Assembly (NCBI RefSeq): GCF_007991615.1
Contig: NZ_BJYR01000011.1
Location: forward strand, 1-64,000
Reading direction: 5' to 3'
Length of the DNA: 64,000 nt
Source: Novosphingobium sediminis
GTDB lineage: Bacteria; Pseudomonadota; Alphaproteobacteria; Sphingomonadales; Sphingomonadaceae
The notes under the pieces are model-generated. The model was given only the letters and a program-made list of their open reading frames with translations. It was not told the origin of the DNA and did no database searches. The translations under genes were made by a program, and so were the position numbers. Numbering within the stretch: the first letter of the stretch is position 1; every line of letters begins with the position of its first letter. Positions 56,434 through 64,000 of this stretch are shown here, one piece after another.

Positions 56434-56619
56434 ATGGAAAAGTTCCCATCCGCTGCTGCCGCCAGATCGGCTCCCGCCCGGCAGGGTTTCCTTGCGCGCA
56501 TCGCGGCGCTGCTCGATGCGCTCGATAGCGATCATTTCGCTGCACCGGAGGTGCGCATCGAGCGCCTCGAGCAGCGGATTGCCCGGCTGGAGGCCGCCGC
56601 TGCCAAACCGGAAAGCTGA
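56434..56619 (+). CDS. small protein, 61 aa
   Basis: A 61-aa protein, MEKFPSAAAARSAPARQG then a coiled-coil-like helix (PEVRIERLEQRIARLEAAAA). AGGAGGT lies 8 nt before the ATG and the palindrome 17 nt before that, so it is probably a genuine gene under TetR control. No family is recognised. It resembles the small oligomerisation helices of sensor or tail proteins only by composition. Confidence 0.65.
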   Translation: MEKFPSAAAARSAPARQGFLARIAALLDALDSDHFAAPEVRIERLEQRIARLEAAAAKPES

Positions 56620-56755
56620 GCCAAGGCTGCGCCTGATTTTGTCGCCACTGCTGCGGGCGCTTTTTGCGTTTGGAGGCCCTGCTGGTTGTGAAACGCGGCG
56701 GGCTGTTGCACTCTGCCGGCCGCCGGGGAACCGCCCGGCGGGGAGAGCGCGCACT

Positions 56756-57661
56756 ATGGACCGTTTCAACATCGGCCACGTCACCGTCCACCGCATCGAG
56801 GAATGGCAGGGCACTTTCGCGCCGCCCTCGTACCTGTTTCAGGGCTACACCCCGGAAGGGTGGGACCCGCATGCCGAGGAATTCGCCCCCGAATACTTCG
56901 ATCCCGCGACCGGCCACCTCTATGCCTTCCTGCAGAGCTGGGTGCTCGATACGGGCAAGGAGCGGATCCTGTTCGATACCGGCGCGGGGAACGACAAGGA
57001 TCGGCCGAACATCCCCATCTTCAGCAATCTGCAGACCGATTTCCTGGGCAATCTGGCCCGCGCCGGGTTCCAGCCGGAGGATATCGACGTGGTGGTCTGT
57101 TCGCACATCCACATCGATCATGTCGGGTGGAACACGCGGCTGGTCGAAGGCAAGTGGGAGCCGACGTTCCGCAACGCCCGCTATGTTCTTCCGCTGGCTG
57201 ACCGTGCCTACTGGGACCCGGAGGACGGCGCGGCGGGGCCGGAAGGCGTTGGCGCGGCGGTGAATGCGGGGATGTATGAGGACAGCGTCGCGCCGATTGT
57301 CGCCGCTGGCCGCGCCGAATGGGCTGAGCCGGGCTTTGCGGTGGCCGATGGGCTGACGCTGCACGCGTGCCCCGGTCACACGCCGGGCAGCATGATGCTC
57401 GAAGTGATGGGCAAGGACGACAACGCCCTGTTCGTCGGCGACGTTGTTCACCATCCGGCGCAGATCTACCGCCCCGAATGGAACAGCGTGTTCTGCGAAG
57501 AGCCCGAACAGGCGCGCGAGACGCGGCGCATGGTGCTGGAGCTTGCCGCAAGCCGCGAGGCGCTGCTGGTGCCGGCGCATTTCGGCGGGAACCATGCCGC
57601 GCGGGTGCTGCGCGAAGGGACGGGGTTCCGCCCGGTGCTGGGGGCGCTGGGGCTGGGGTAG
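56756..57661 (+). CDS. MBL-fold metallo-hydrolase
   Basis: A 301-aa metallo-beta-lactamase-fold protein. The metal motif HxHxDH is SHIHIDHVGWN (His117, His119, Asp121, His122), followed by ACPGHTPGSM and a later FVGDVVHHPAQ with the bridging Asp, and the C-terminal PAHFGG His. This pattern fits lactonase-like MBL proteins, including some acyl-homoserine-lactone lactonases, but the substrate is not defined. The open frame extends upstream to 56399; the ATG at 56756 after GGGGAG gives the family length. Confidence 0.85.
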   Translation: MDRFNIGHVTVHRIEEWQGTFAPPSYLFQGYTPEGWDPHAEEFAPEYFDPATGHLYAFLQSWVLDTGKERILFDTGAGNDKDRPNIPIFSNLQTDFLGNLARAGFQPEDIDVVVCSHIHIDHVGWNTRLVEGKWEPTFRNARYVLPLADRAYWDPEDGAAGPEGVGAAVNAGMYEDSVAPIVAAGRAEWAEPGFAVADGLTLHACPGHTPGSMMLEVMGKDDNALFVGDVVHHPAQIYRPEWNSVFCEEPEQARETRRMVLELAASREALLVPAHFGGNHAARVLREGTGFRPVLGALGLG

Positions 57662-57669
57662 CGCTCTGC

Positions 57670-60243
57670 TCAGGTGATCCAGGAACTCAATTCCACCGAA
57701 TGCCAGCCGCCGTCCGGCCCCTGCACAAACAGGGTGGTGCCGCCCGTCCAGCCGAATGACCAGACCGCGAAGCCGCGCGTACCGGCCCGGTTCATGATAA
57801 TTGGCGGCAGTTCGAGCAGGCGGAAATCAGGGCTCTTGCGCTGGAGCGCCTGCTCTCCCGCGTCGCTGTAGACGAGCGCGGGGAATGGCAGCCGTATGCA
57901 AGCGAAGTCCGCCGCGGTGCCCTTGATGAACAGCGGCCCGGTTTTTGCGTCGGGTGATTTTGCCCAATCGAAGCCGAGCAGCGCATCCTTGGGTCGGTTG
58001 ATCGGCTCAAGCACCGCGGCTTCCTGCCGCCCACCGACGAGCCGCTGGAGCAGCCGCGCCCGCAGTTCGGCTGCCGGCGGGGTGGAGGCTGGGCAGGACG
58101 GCAGATCGCTGCCAACCACGAAAGGCTTCAGCGGCGCGGCTTGATCCATCAGCAGGTGCTTTGCGGCAATGTTGGTCAGGCCGTCGCCGTCGCTATCGGC
58201 CTCAAGTGCGGCCAGCGGCAATTCCAGATAGAGATCGCGGGCGGTGCGCCTGGTGCGCAGGCCAACGGGCGGATAGGTGATGCTGCGCGTGTCGAGCAGA
58301 TCGACCGTGACTTCGAGGCGGATCGTTTCGCCATCGAGCAGCTGCAGCTTCGACTGGGCAGGCACGACATAGGGGAAGTAAGCCGCAAGACCGGTATAGA
58401 GCGGGGCTTGCCATGTCTTGCCGCCATCGCGGCTGACGTGGACCCAATACGCGCCGCGGCCCACTTCGCCCGATGGATCGAGCCGCGACGACGTGCTTAC
58501 GGCCACCGCAAGCGTGCCGGCCTTGCCGGTTCGTAGTGGGTCAAAGCCGGCCGGAAGCTGTGCCCAGCCAAGCGGCCAGGGCGGGGGAACTGGTTCGGGC
58601 TGGGGCGATGAACGCAGTTGCGGGGCAAGCGGCTTTTCCGGGAAGGGCGAGGGATCGGGGTCCACCGGCGGCCGTTCGGACCAGAAAGCCTTGCGGGGCT
58701 CACCATCCGGATCGGCGAACGCCGCCAAGGTCGCCGCGCGCAGGGCCTCGTTCCGCGCCATGATGGAGTCCCAGCCGGGCAGACCGGCATTTCCAAGCGC
58801 GGCAAGGATCGGCTCTGCCTCCTTGCGCTGATAGCGATCGCGATCCTTGGCCGCGCGCAGCGAATCTGCTGCCCGGCGCCGGTCTTCCCTGCATTGAGCG
58901 GCGTATTGCGGCTCGGCAAGCTCATGGCAGCGCAGCGCGATGAGGATGCCGTCAGCCGTGTTGTTTCGCAGGTATCCGGCGGAAAGTTCGACCAGCGGAT
59001 AGAGGTCGGTGCCCGCCTTGCTGATCGCCTCGCGCAGATAGGCAAATGTTATCGCATCGCTGATCTTGCGGTCATTATCTCCCTTACCCAGACCGCACGC
59101 CTGATCCTTGCCCGATTTGGGCGAGGTCGGCTGGCTTTGCGCGGCATAGAGGCAGTCAAGGAGCTTCGGAGAATCCGCCAGCGCATGATCGCCGGCGAGC
59201 AGCACTTCGGCCTCGCTCCCACGCGCGCCGAGCACCAGCGCCGCAGCCAGCCGCAGCCGCAACGACTGACGGTCCTCGTCAAACGCAAGCCGGGCGCCAT
59301 CGACGGCCGCGATGAAGGCGGGCGCGACCGGGCTCAGCACCTCGCTGCGCAGGCCGGGATCGAGCGCGTCGAACCGGGCCAGAGCTTCGCTGCCCATACC
59401 CGCGCCGAGGAGGCTGTCGATCTGGTTGCGCGCCAGCCACACGCGCAAACGCGGCGTATCGGCGGCAGCGGCGGCGGCAAGCCCGCCCGGCGCCCGCAGC
59501 ACTTCCAGAATGGGCAGCGCATCGAGCCCTTTGACATCACCCGTCAGCATGAGGCGCAAGAGAACGGTTGTGCGGCGATCCGGGCTGGCCAATGCCGCAA
59601 AACCGAGCGCCGGGCAGACTGATCCGCGCGCCATCGCCCATGCAGCAAGCGGCTTGTCCGGGGCGGCGGACTGGATCGCGGTATAGCCGGGGTCATCGCA
59701 ATCGCCCCCTTCATCCAATGCTCGCGCGGCGATCTCGATGGTAAAAGGCGCGTGACCTGCTGCGGCCACATCGCGCAAAACCTGATCCGTAAAGGCAGGC
59801 CGCACCGGCGCCAGTTCGCCATCTTTGCCGAGGTCATAGTTGCCAATCCGGGCGATCAGCCAGTCCCGCGAGAGCGCCTGCATCGCCGCTTCCGGAATGC
59901 CGAGCCGGGCTGCCATGCCTGCGGTGGCCGCAGCGAGGGAACCGCGCTTGATCCCGCGCATCAGTTCGTCGTTCCACGCGATGAATTCGGGCGTGTAGCT
60001 TCGGTAGCTTTCGAGTGGGTCAAGCTTTGCCGCTGCGGCAAGCAGCTTGCGTTCCGAGAGCTTCATCGGGTTGCTGATGCGCCGGTCCAGCGAACTGCCT
60101 GCGGAAACAGCATAGTCCGCTTCGGCTGCGGCGGAGGCCGCATCGCGGGCTGCCGCGGCGGCCAGATCCTCTTGTGCGCGAAGAGACAGCGGGCCTGCTG
60201 CGGCAGCGGCCACGAAAGCAAGGCCAAGGAGCCATGGACGCAT
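57670..60243 (-). CDS. exported protein of unknown function, 857 aa
   Basis: An 857-aa protein with a signal peptide (MRPWLLGLAFVAAAAAGPLSLRAQ). The first 520 residues are Ala/Leu-rich helical repeats, probably TPR-like (TVLLRLMLTGDVKGLDALPILEVLRAPGG, LRLAAALVLGARGSEAEVLLAG); a Pro-rich linker follows, then a beta-rich part (WVHVSRDGGKTWQAPLYTG) with a DSDGDGLTN calcium-loop motif near residue 683. I do not recognise the family. It converges with the MBL gene and shares the strand with the SleB and barrel genes, so an envelope role is possible. Confidence 0.75.
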   Translation of the reverse strand: MRPWLLGLAFVAAAAAGPLSLRAQEDLAAAAARDAASAAAEADYAVSAGSSLDRRISNPMKLSERKLLAAAAKLDPLESYRSYTPEFIAWNDELMRGIKRGSLAAATAGMAARLGIPEAAMQALSRDWLIARIGNYDLGKDGELAPVRPAFTDQVLRDVAAAGHAPFTIEIAARALDEGGDCDDPGYTAIQSAAPDKPLAAWAMARGSVCPALGFAALASPDRRTTVLLRLMLTGDVKGLDALPILEVLRAPGGLAAAAAADTPRLRVWLARNQIDSLLGAGMGSEALARFDALDPGLRSEVLSPVAPAFIAAVDGARLAFDEDRQSLRLRLAAALVLGARGSEAEVLLAGDHALADSPKLLDCLYAAQSQPTSPKSGKDQACGLGKGDNDRKISDAITFAYLREAISKAGTDLYPLVELSAGYLRNNTADGILIALRCHELAEPQYAAQCREDRRRAADSLRAAKDRDRYQRKEAEPILAALGNAGLPGWDSIMARNEALRAATLAAFADPDGEPRKAFWSERPPVDPDPSPFPEKPLAPQLRSSPQPEPVPPPWPLGWAQLPAGFDPLRTGKAGTLAVAVSTSSRLDPSGEVGRGAYWVHVSRDGGKTWQAPLYTGLAAYFPYVVPAQSKLQLLDGETIRLEVTVDLLDTRSITYPPVGLRTRRTARDLYLELPLAALEADSDGDGLTNIAAKHLLMDQAAPLKPFVVGSDLPSCPASTPPAAELRARLLQRLVGGRQEAAVLEPINRPKDALLGFDWAKSPDAKTGPLFIKGTAADFACIRLPFPALVYSDAGEQALQRKSPDFRLLELPPIIMNRAGTRGFAVWSFGWTGGTTLFVQGPDGGWHSVELSSWIT

Positions 60244-60422
60244 CGAAGGCAATCTCCCGAGCCTGCCGCTGATCCGGCATCGGCCTCTTCAGGAATGCCA
60301 CAACCGCTGGGCCTCGCAACGCAAATTGGCTCCACTGTGCGCGGAAGTTTTCCCGGTCGATGGGAGCGAGGAGCAACGGGCGTTGCTTGCTCGGCAATGG
60401 GTTTTCGCGCCGGCGCGCCGGT

Positions 60423-61679
60423 TCAGCCCCATTCCGCCAGCAGCCGGGCCAGCGAGGCACCCTTGGGCAGGCAGCGCGCGGGATTTGCGCGGGGGAGGGC
60501 GGCGCAATCCCACCATGCGCCTTCAGCGCCAGTGCGCCGATCCCGCAGATAGACGAAGCCCGGGCCTTGGCCGGGTGCAGCGCCAAGCAGTTCACCGATC
60601 ACGGCGCAGCGCTCGCGATCGGCGCAGGCGGCAAGGGCGCGCATGGCATACGTGCCGGGGAAAGCAGCGGGATCGAACGCCAGCACGATACGCGCGTTGG
60701 CGTTTTGGCCAGTTGCCGGGGCTGCCGCGAGCGCGGCGCTGCGGGGCGGTCCACCCGCCTCATCCAAGGGGAGATAGGCCAGCGGCGCGGCGATGCCGGG
60801 CGGCGATGGTGCGTTGGCATCGGGCGCGCCGTCCGTGCCGACATGGGCTGGCGAGAGCGCGGCCATTGCAGCGATGCGGGGCTCATCGCCGCCCGAACCG
60901 CGGCGCAGCACCGCAGGTGAACCCCAGTCGCCCGGCCAGCGGTAGAACAAGTGCAGGCCGACTTGCGCGAGCTTGACGAGCCCGCTGCGCCAGACGGGTA
61001 CGACGTAGTCTGCATGATAGTGCGTCGCGAGGCCGACACGCGGATCGACCGCGCCTGCGAGCGCAGCCGCCGCAACCGCGCGCGCCCTTGCCCACGCGGC
61101 GGGCGCGGGATGGCGCGATTGCATCGAACCGTCGCAGGTGAAGCTGAACTGGCAGCCGGTGGTCCGCTCAGAGCCCTGAAACACCACGCCGCACACGCTG
61201 GCAGGAAATGCCGGATGGCGCGCGCGGTTGAGCACGACTTGCGCAACTGCGCGCTCGCCGGAGGGATCGTCGCCCGCTTCGTACCAGGTGGCGGCGGCAA
61301 GGCAATCGAGCGCGCGGGCTTGCGGCAGCGCGTCAGCCGAGCCGAGGCGGAAGGCGGGGGCCGCAGCGCGGGGCGGCTCGATCGGGATGGCGGCGTTGGC
61401 GGCGCGCGCAGTCTCGGGCTCAAAGGGCAGCAGGGCTGCGGGATCGGGCAGCGGGGGCGGGAATGCGAAACGCACTTGCGGGCCGGCGGGCGGCGGCGCG
61501 AGCATGGTCAGCGCTGCGCCAAGGCCTGCGAGAAAGAACAACGCGATGAGGAGGCGCAAGGTCACCGAGGGAGGTGCTGGCAGACGGGGCAAGCGGGGAA
61601 AGCGCCGCCGGGCCGCCCATGCGGGCAGGGGCGGCGGGTGGTCCGCATTGGACCGTGCGTTGCGGGGCAGGCTGGCCAT
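60423..61679 (-). CDS. cell-wall hydrolase, SleB/CwlJ type
   Basis: A 418-aa protein with one N-terminal membrane anchor (about residues 40-60). The hydrolase_2 domain (roughly 120-235) reads CLAAATWYEAGDDPSGERAVAQVVLNRARHPAFPASVCGVVFQG, with the conserved catalytic-type Glu in TWYEA, as in SleB lytic transglycosylases. A disordered C-terminal part follows. The gene lies 6 nt after the barrel gene; in such a place it may open the peptidoglycan for EPS secretion. Confidence 0.88.
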   Translation of the reverse strand: MASLPRNARSNADHPPPLPAWAARRRFPRLPRLPAPPSVTLRLLIALFFLAGLGAALTMLAPPPAGPQVRFAFPPPLPDPAALLPFEPETARAANAAIPIEPPRAAAPAFRLGSADALPQARALDCLAAATWYEAGDDPSGERAVAQVVLNRARHPAFPASVCGVVFQGSERTTGCQFSFTCDGSMQSRHPAPAAWARARAVAAAALAGAVDPRVGLATHYHADYVVPVWRSGLVKLAQVGLHLFYRWPGDWGSPAVLRRGSGGDEPRIAAMAALSPAHVGTDGAPDANAPSPPGIAAPLAYLPLDEAGGPPRSAALAAAPATGQNANARIVLAFDPAAFPGTYAMRALAACADRERCAVIGELLGAAPGQGPGFVYLRDRRTGAEGAWWDCAALPRANPARCLPKGASLARLLAEWG

Positions 61680-61685
61680 GGATCC

Positions 61686-62972
61686 CTACAGCCGCCAGCG
61701 CAGCGAAAGCGTGGCGCGGTTGCGATCATAGGCGCGGCCGAGATCGATCGCGCCTGTGTTGCGCCCGAGGCTGTGCGCATATTCGCCGGCAATCTCGATA
61801 TGTTGGGTCAGCCGCCAGGTGACCCCGAATGCGCCGGTGAAGTAGCGTTCCCGCCGTGGTGCTGCGCCGCCCGGCACCCGAAAATCGGCGACAAGATAGC
61901 GCAGCGCGGGCCGCAGGATCAGCGTGCGGAGCAGTTCGTGTTCGGCCGAGAGGCTTACCTCGTGCTGCTGGATGCCGGCCACGCCAATGATCGGCGAGCG
62001 CTGGAACGTACGCCCGCCGGAGAGGCGCACGCTGGTCAGCCGCGTCGGGCTCCAGCGCAGCTGCGCGTTGTAGGCAAGGCCGCTGATGCGCGGGAAGACC
62101 GGGGCGGAGAAATCCTGCCGCACCCAGCCCACGCCTAGTTCGCCCTGCAGCAGCCGGTTGAGCCCGAAGGCCACGCCGGTGAGCGCGGTGAAGCCATGGG
62201 AATCGCGGTTCGGCCCGATTGGCGGGGCAATATAGCGGTTGCGATTGTAGGCCAGGCTGGCGAAGGCAGCGATGCCGGGGCCCACGCCGACCGCAGCCCG
62301 CAGCGAACCCGTCAGCGCCTCATAGTCGCGCTGGGAAAGATCGACCACGGTGCCGCCAAGCTCACGGTCGGCGTAGCGATAGCGCTCGTAGCGGCCACCG
62401 AGCGTGATGCGGGCGCGAGTGAAGGTCTGCTCGATCTCACCGCCGCCGGAAAGCTGCGTGTAGGCAACAGGCGCGGCGCCGAACAGCGTATCCCCGGTCG
62501 TGCCGCGCGCCTCGATCCGCCGCGACGCGCCGATGTCGCCCGAGAGCCGTGTGTTGCCCGAAATGTCGAGCCGGCCGTCGAGCTTGACGGCGTAGGTATC
62601 GACATTCTCGGCCGTGCGCTGGGCGTAGCGCTTGATCGCGCCGTCCGCAGAGATGCCGAGCGCGTGGCGGGACCACTGCGAGCGCACCGCGAGCGCGGGC
62701 AGGATCGCGACCGCGACATCGCCCCGCTTTGTATCGCCGCGCGCGTAGATGTTGTCAGTTGCGTCCGCCTCGATCCCGAAGCTTGGCGAGATCAGCAGCG
62801 CGCCGAGCCTTGCACCCGACGTCTCCACCTCTGGGCGTGAGCGGGCGCCGACGGTATCGCGCTCCATCCGCATATCGACCGTGGTTTGCGCGCGCGCATC
62901 CGCCAGCGGCGCGATCAGGCCGAGCAGGCAGAACGAGATCGCCCGCGATTGCCGCGACTGCCTGATGACCAT
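61686..62972 (-). CDS. outer-membrane beta-barrel protein (DUF2320/BBP2-like)
   Basis: A 428-aa outer-membrane protein. A signal peptide ends near ADARAQ (start at the ATG at 62972; the open frame upstream is not signal-like). Alternating amphipathic strands run throughout (for example TLGGRYERYRYADRELGG and NRATLSLRWRL at the C-terminus). Such barrels accompany polysaccharide loci of alphaproteobacteria. It forms an operon with the SleB-type gene. It may be a polysaccharide secretion or surface anchor protein. Confidence 0.85.
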   Translation of the reverse strand: MVIRQSRQSRAISFCLLGLIAPLADARAQTTVDMRMERDTVGARSRPEVETSGARLGALLISPSFGIEADATDNIYARGDTKRGDVAVAILPALAVRSQWSRHALGISADGAIKRYAQRTAENVDTYAVKLDGRLDISGNTRLSGDIGASRRIEARGTTGDTLFGAAPVAYTQLSGGGEIEQTFTRARITLGGRYERYRYADRELGGTVVDLSQRDYEALTGSLRAAVGVGPGIAAFASLAYNRNRYIAPPIGPNRDSHGFTALTGVAFGLNRLLQGELGVGWVRQDFSAPVFPRISGLAYNAQLRWSPTRLTSVRLSGGRTFQRSPIIGVAGIQQHEVSLSAEHELLRTLILRPALRYLVADFRVPGGAAPRRERYFTGAFGVTWRLTQHIEIAGEYAHSLGRNTGAIDLGRAYDRNRATLSLRWRL

Positions 62973-63203
62973 TCCCCGATCCCTGATCCTGCGCCGTGTG
63001 GGCCCCATGGCGGCTGGGTACCATCGTTTCCCACCGCCCCTTCGCGCAATTAGCCCCGTATCTGAGCGATCTCCCTTAGGGTTCGGACCCGGATCGGGGC
63101 TTCGGGCCGGTAGATCGGGCTTTTTCAGCCGGGTCGGATGCGGAGCCTTTCGTTGGCGCACGGTTAACCACTGGGCGAAAGCGTTCCTTGAGCAGGATCA
63201 GGC

Positions 63204-63695
63204 ATGGTCCTGCCCATGGACGCACTGCTTGCCCGCATCACGCCCGGCCATATCGCCAGTTTCGCCCGGATCGGCGCGCTGCTGATCGCGTTTGCGCTGA
63301 CCGCCGGCTATGTGACCGACCGCCTCACGCTCGAGTTGGCGGGGGTCGGTGCGTTGTTCCTTGCCGTGCTGACGCTGCTTGCGCTGCCGAACCAGCGCAG
63401 TTCCGAACTGCTCGGCGCGCTGGCGATCTGGCTGACTTATGCCGAGTTCATGGCCGCCATCCAAAGCGGACATTTCGACCTGTGGCGCTGGGCCGTGGTG
63501 CTGGCGACGCTGAGCCTCGTGATCTTGCCGATCAAGGTTCAGCACTTGCGGCAGCTGGCGCGCAGCAATCCCTATCGGCCGCTGGGCGAACTGGACCGCC
63601 GCGTATGGACTGTCGTGCCGGAAAGTGCGGCGCCCTATGCGCCTGCCGTGATCAGCTTCGATCCGGATGCGGATCTGGCGCCCGCGGTGGCCTGA
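63204..63695 (+). CDS. hypothetical membrane protein, 163 aa
   Basis: A 163-aa protein with about four membrane helices (roughly residues 20-38, 44-62, 70-86, 96-112) and a polar C-terminal tail. AGGA lies 6 nt before the ATG at 63204. It is convergent with the glycosyltransferase at the right edge and their ends overlap by 61 nt. No family recognised; probably part of the EPS locus. Confidence 0.65.
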   Translation: MVLPMDALLARITPGHIASFARIGALLIAFALTAGYVTDRLTLELAGVGALFLAVLTLLALPNQRSSELLGALAIWLTYAEFMAAIQSGHFDLWRWAVVLATLSLVILPIKVQHLRQLARSNPYRPLGELDRRVWTVVPESAAPYAPAVISFDPDADLAPAVA

Positions 63696-64000
63696 CCGGG
63701 TTCAAGCCGCGCCGCATAATGAGCGAGCAGGCGGTCGATCCATTCTTCGGGTGACAGCGCGAGGTGGCGCGTGGCGGTGAAGCCGGCGCGGCTCATCGCT
63801 TCCACGCGTCCGTCATCGCGTGCGAGCGCGGCGAGAACAGCAGAGTGGGCGGCGATATCCTGCGGGTAAACGGCATTCGCCGCGCCGGCTGCGACAAGGT
63901 CTGCCGCTAGCAGGGCAGTCGGCGGCAGGATCACCGGCAGACCTGCCAGCGCCGCTTCCATTGCGACGAGGCCGTAGGGTTCGGGATAGCGGCTCGGCAT
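63635..64000 (-). CDS. glycosyltransferase, C-terminal part (gene runs off the window)
   Basis: A partial gene, 121 residues, whose N-terminal part lies beyond 64000. RYPEPYGLVAMEAALAGLPVILP is the E-x7-E motif of GT4 enzymes, followed by the usual C-terminal helices (ALSPEEWIDRLLAHYAARL). It belongs to the EPS locus. Its last 61 bases overlap the 3' end of the hypothetical membrane protein on the other strand. Confidence 0.85.
   Translation of the reverse strand: MPSRYPEPYGLVAMEAALAGLPVILPPTALLAADLVAAGAANAVYPQDIAAHSAVLAALARDDGRVEAMSRAGFTATRHLALSPEEWIDRLLAHYAARLEPGQATAGARSASGSKLITAGA

Overview
The window is high-GC DNA from an alphaproteobacterium, most likely Sphingomonadaceae and probably Novosphingobium. 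The inference rests on gene order, the sequence style of the ribosomal proteins, a TonB-dependent receptor with an EIVVTGT box, an F1-ATPase zeta subunit gene, and a prolyl oligopeptidase closely resembling the well-known Sphingomonas capsulata enzyme as I remember it. I saw no rRNA, tRNA, insertion sequence, phage or CRISPR array.

1-1461 holds three small genes: a hypothetical protein, a four-helix membrane protein and a winged-helix regulator. 1851-15749 is the core translation cluster: str operon (rpsL, rpsG, fusA, tuf), S10 operon (rpsJ to rpsQ) and the first part of the spc operon (rplN to rpmD). The spc operon is then broken. A terminator follows rpmD, and about 6 kb carries a TonB-dependent receptor and, on the other strand, two tandem exported DUF4139 proteins. 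Ribosomal genes resume at rplO, secY and adk (21993-24784) from an apparent promoter of their own. After an exported SRPBCC-like protein, glutamate dehydrogenase and an MFS transporter comes the alpha operon (rpsM, rpsK, rpoA, rplQ; 29047-31587).

31809-36339 carries a secreted prolyl oligopeptidase, a zeta-BolA-monothiol glutaredoxin operon and a Nudix hydrolase. From 36474 to the right edge lies a dispersed Wzx/Wzy-type exopolysaccharide (EPS) locus: priming sugar transferase, several glycosyltransferases, a flippase, a polymerase-like protein, an acetyltransferase, a tyrosine autokinase, a Wza-like export lipoprotein, an outer-membrane barrel and a SleB-type cell-wall hydrolase. Inserted among these are unrelated modules: a ClC antiporter, a PfpI/GlxA divergent pair, an OsmC protein, an ECF42-type sigma factor with its DGPF partner, a TetR/HPP pair facing a tiny gene across a palindrome, an MBL-fold hydrolase and an 857-residue exported protein I cannot place.

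The main points of interest are the split spc operon and its receptor/DUF4139 insert (one DUF4139 protein carries an internal TonB-box-like DIVVTAQRR), an S12 protein with Arg at position 88 (the position of a streptomycin-resistance substitution), a TAAGGG/TAAGCG -10 pattern shared by three ribosomal promoters, several structured leaders, and three convergent gene pairs that share one palindromic CTAG as stop codon on both strands.
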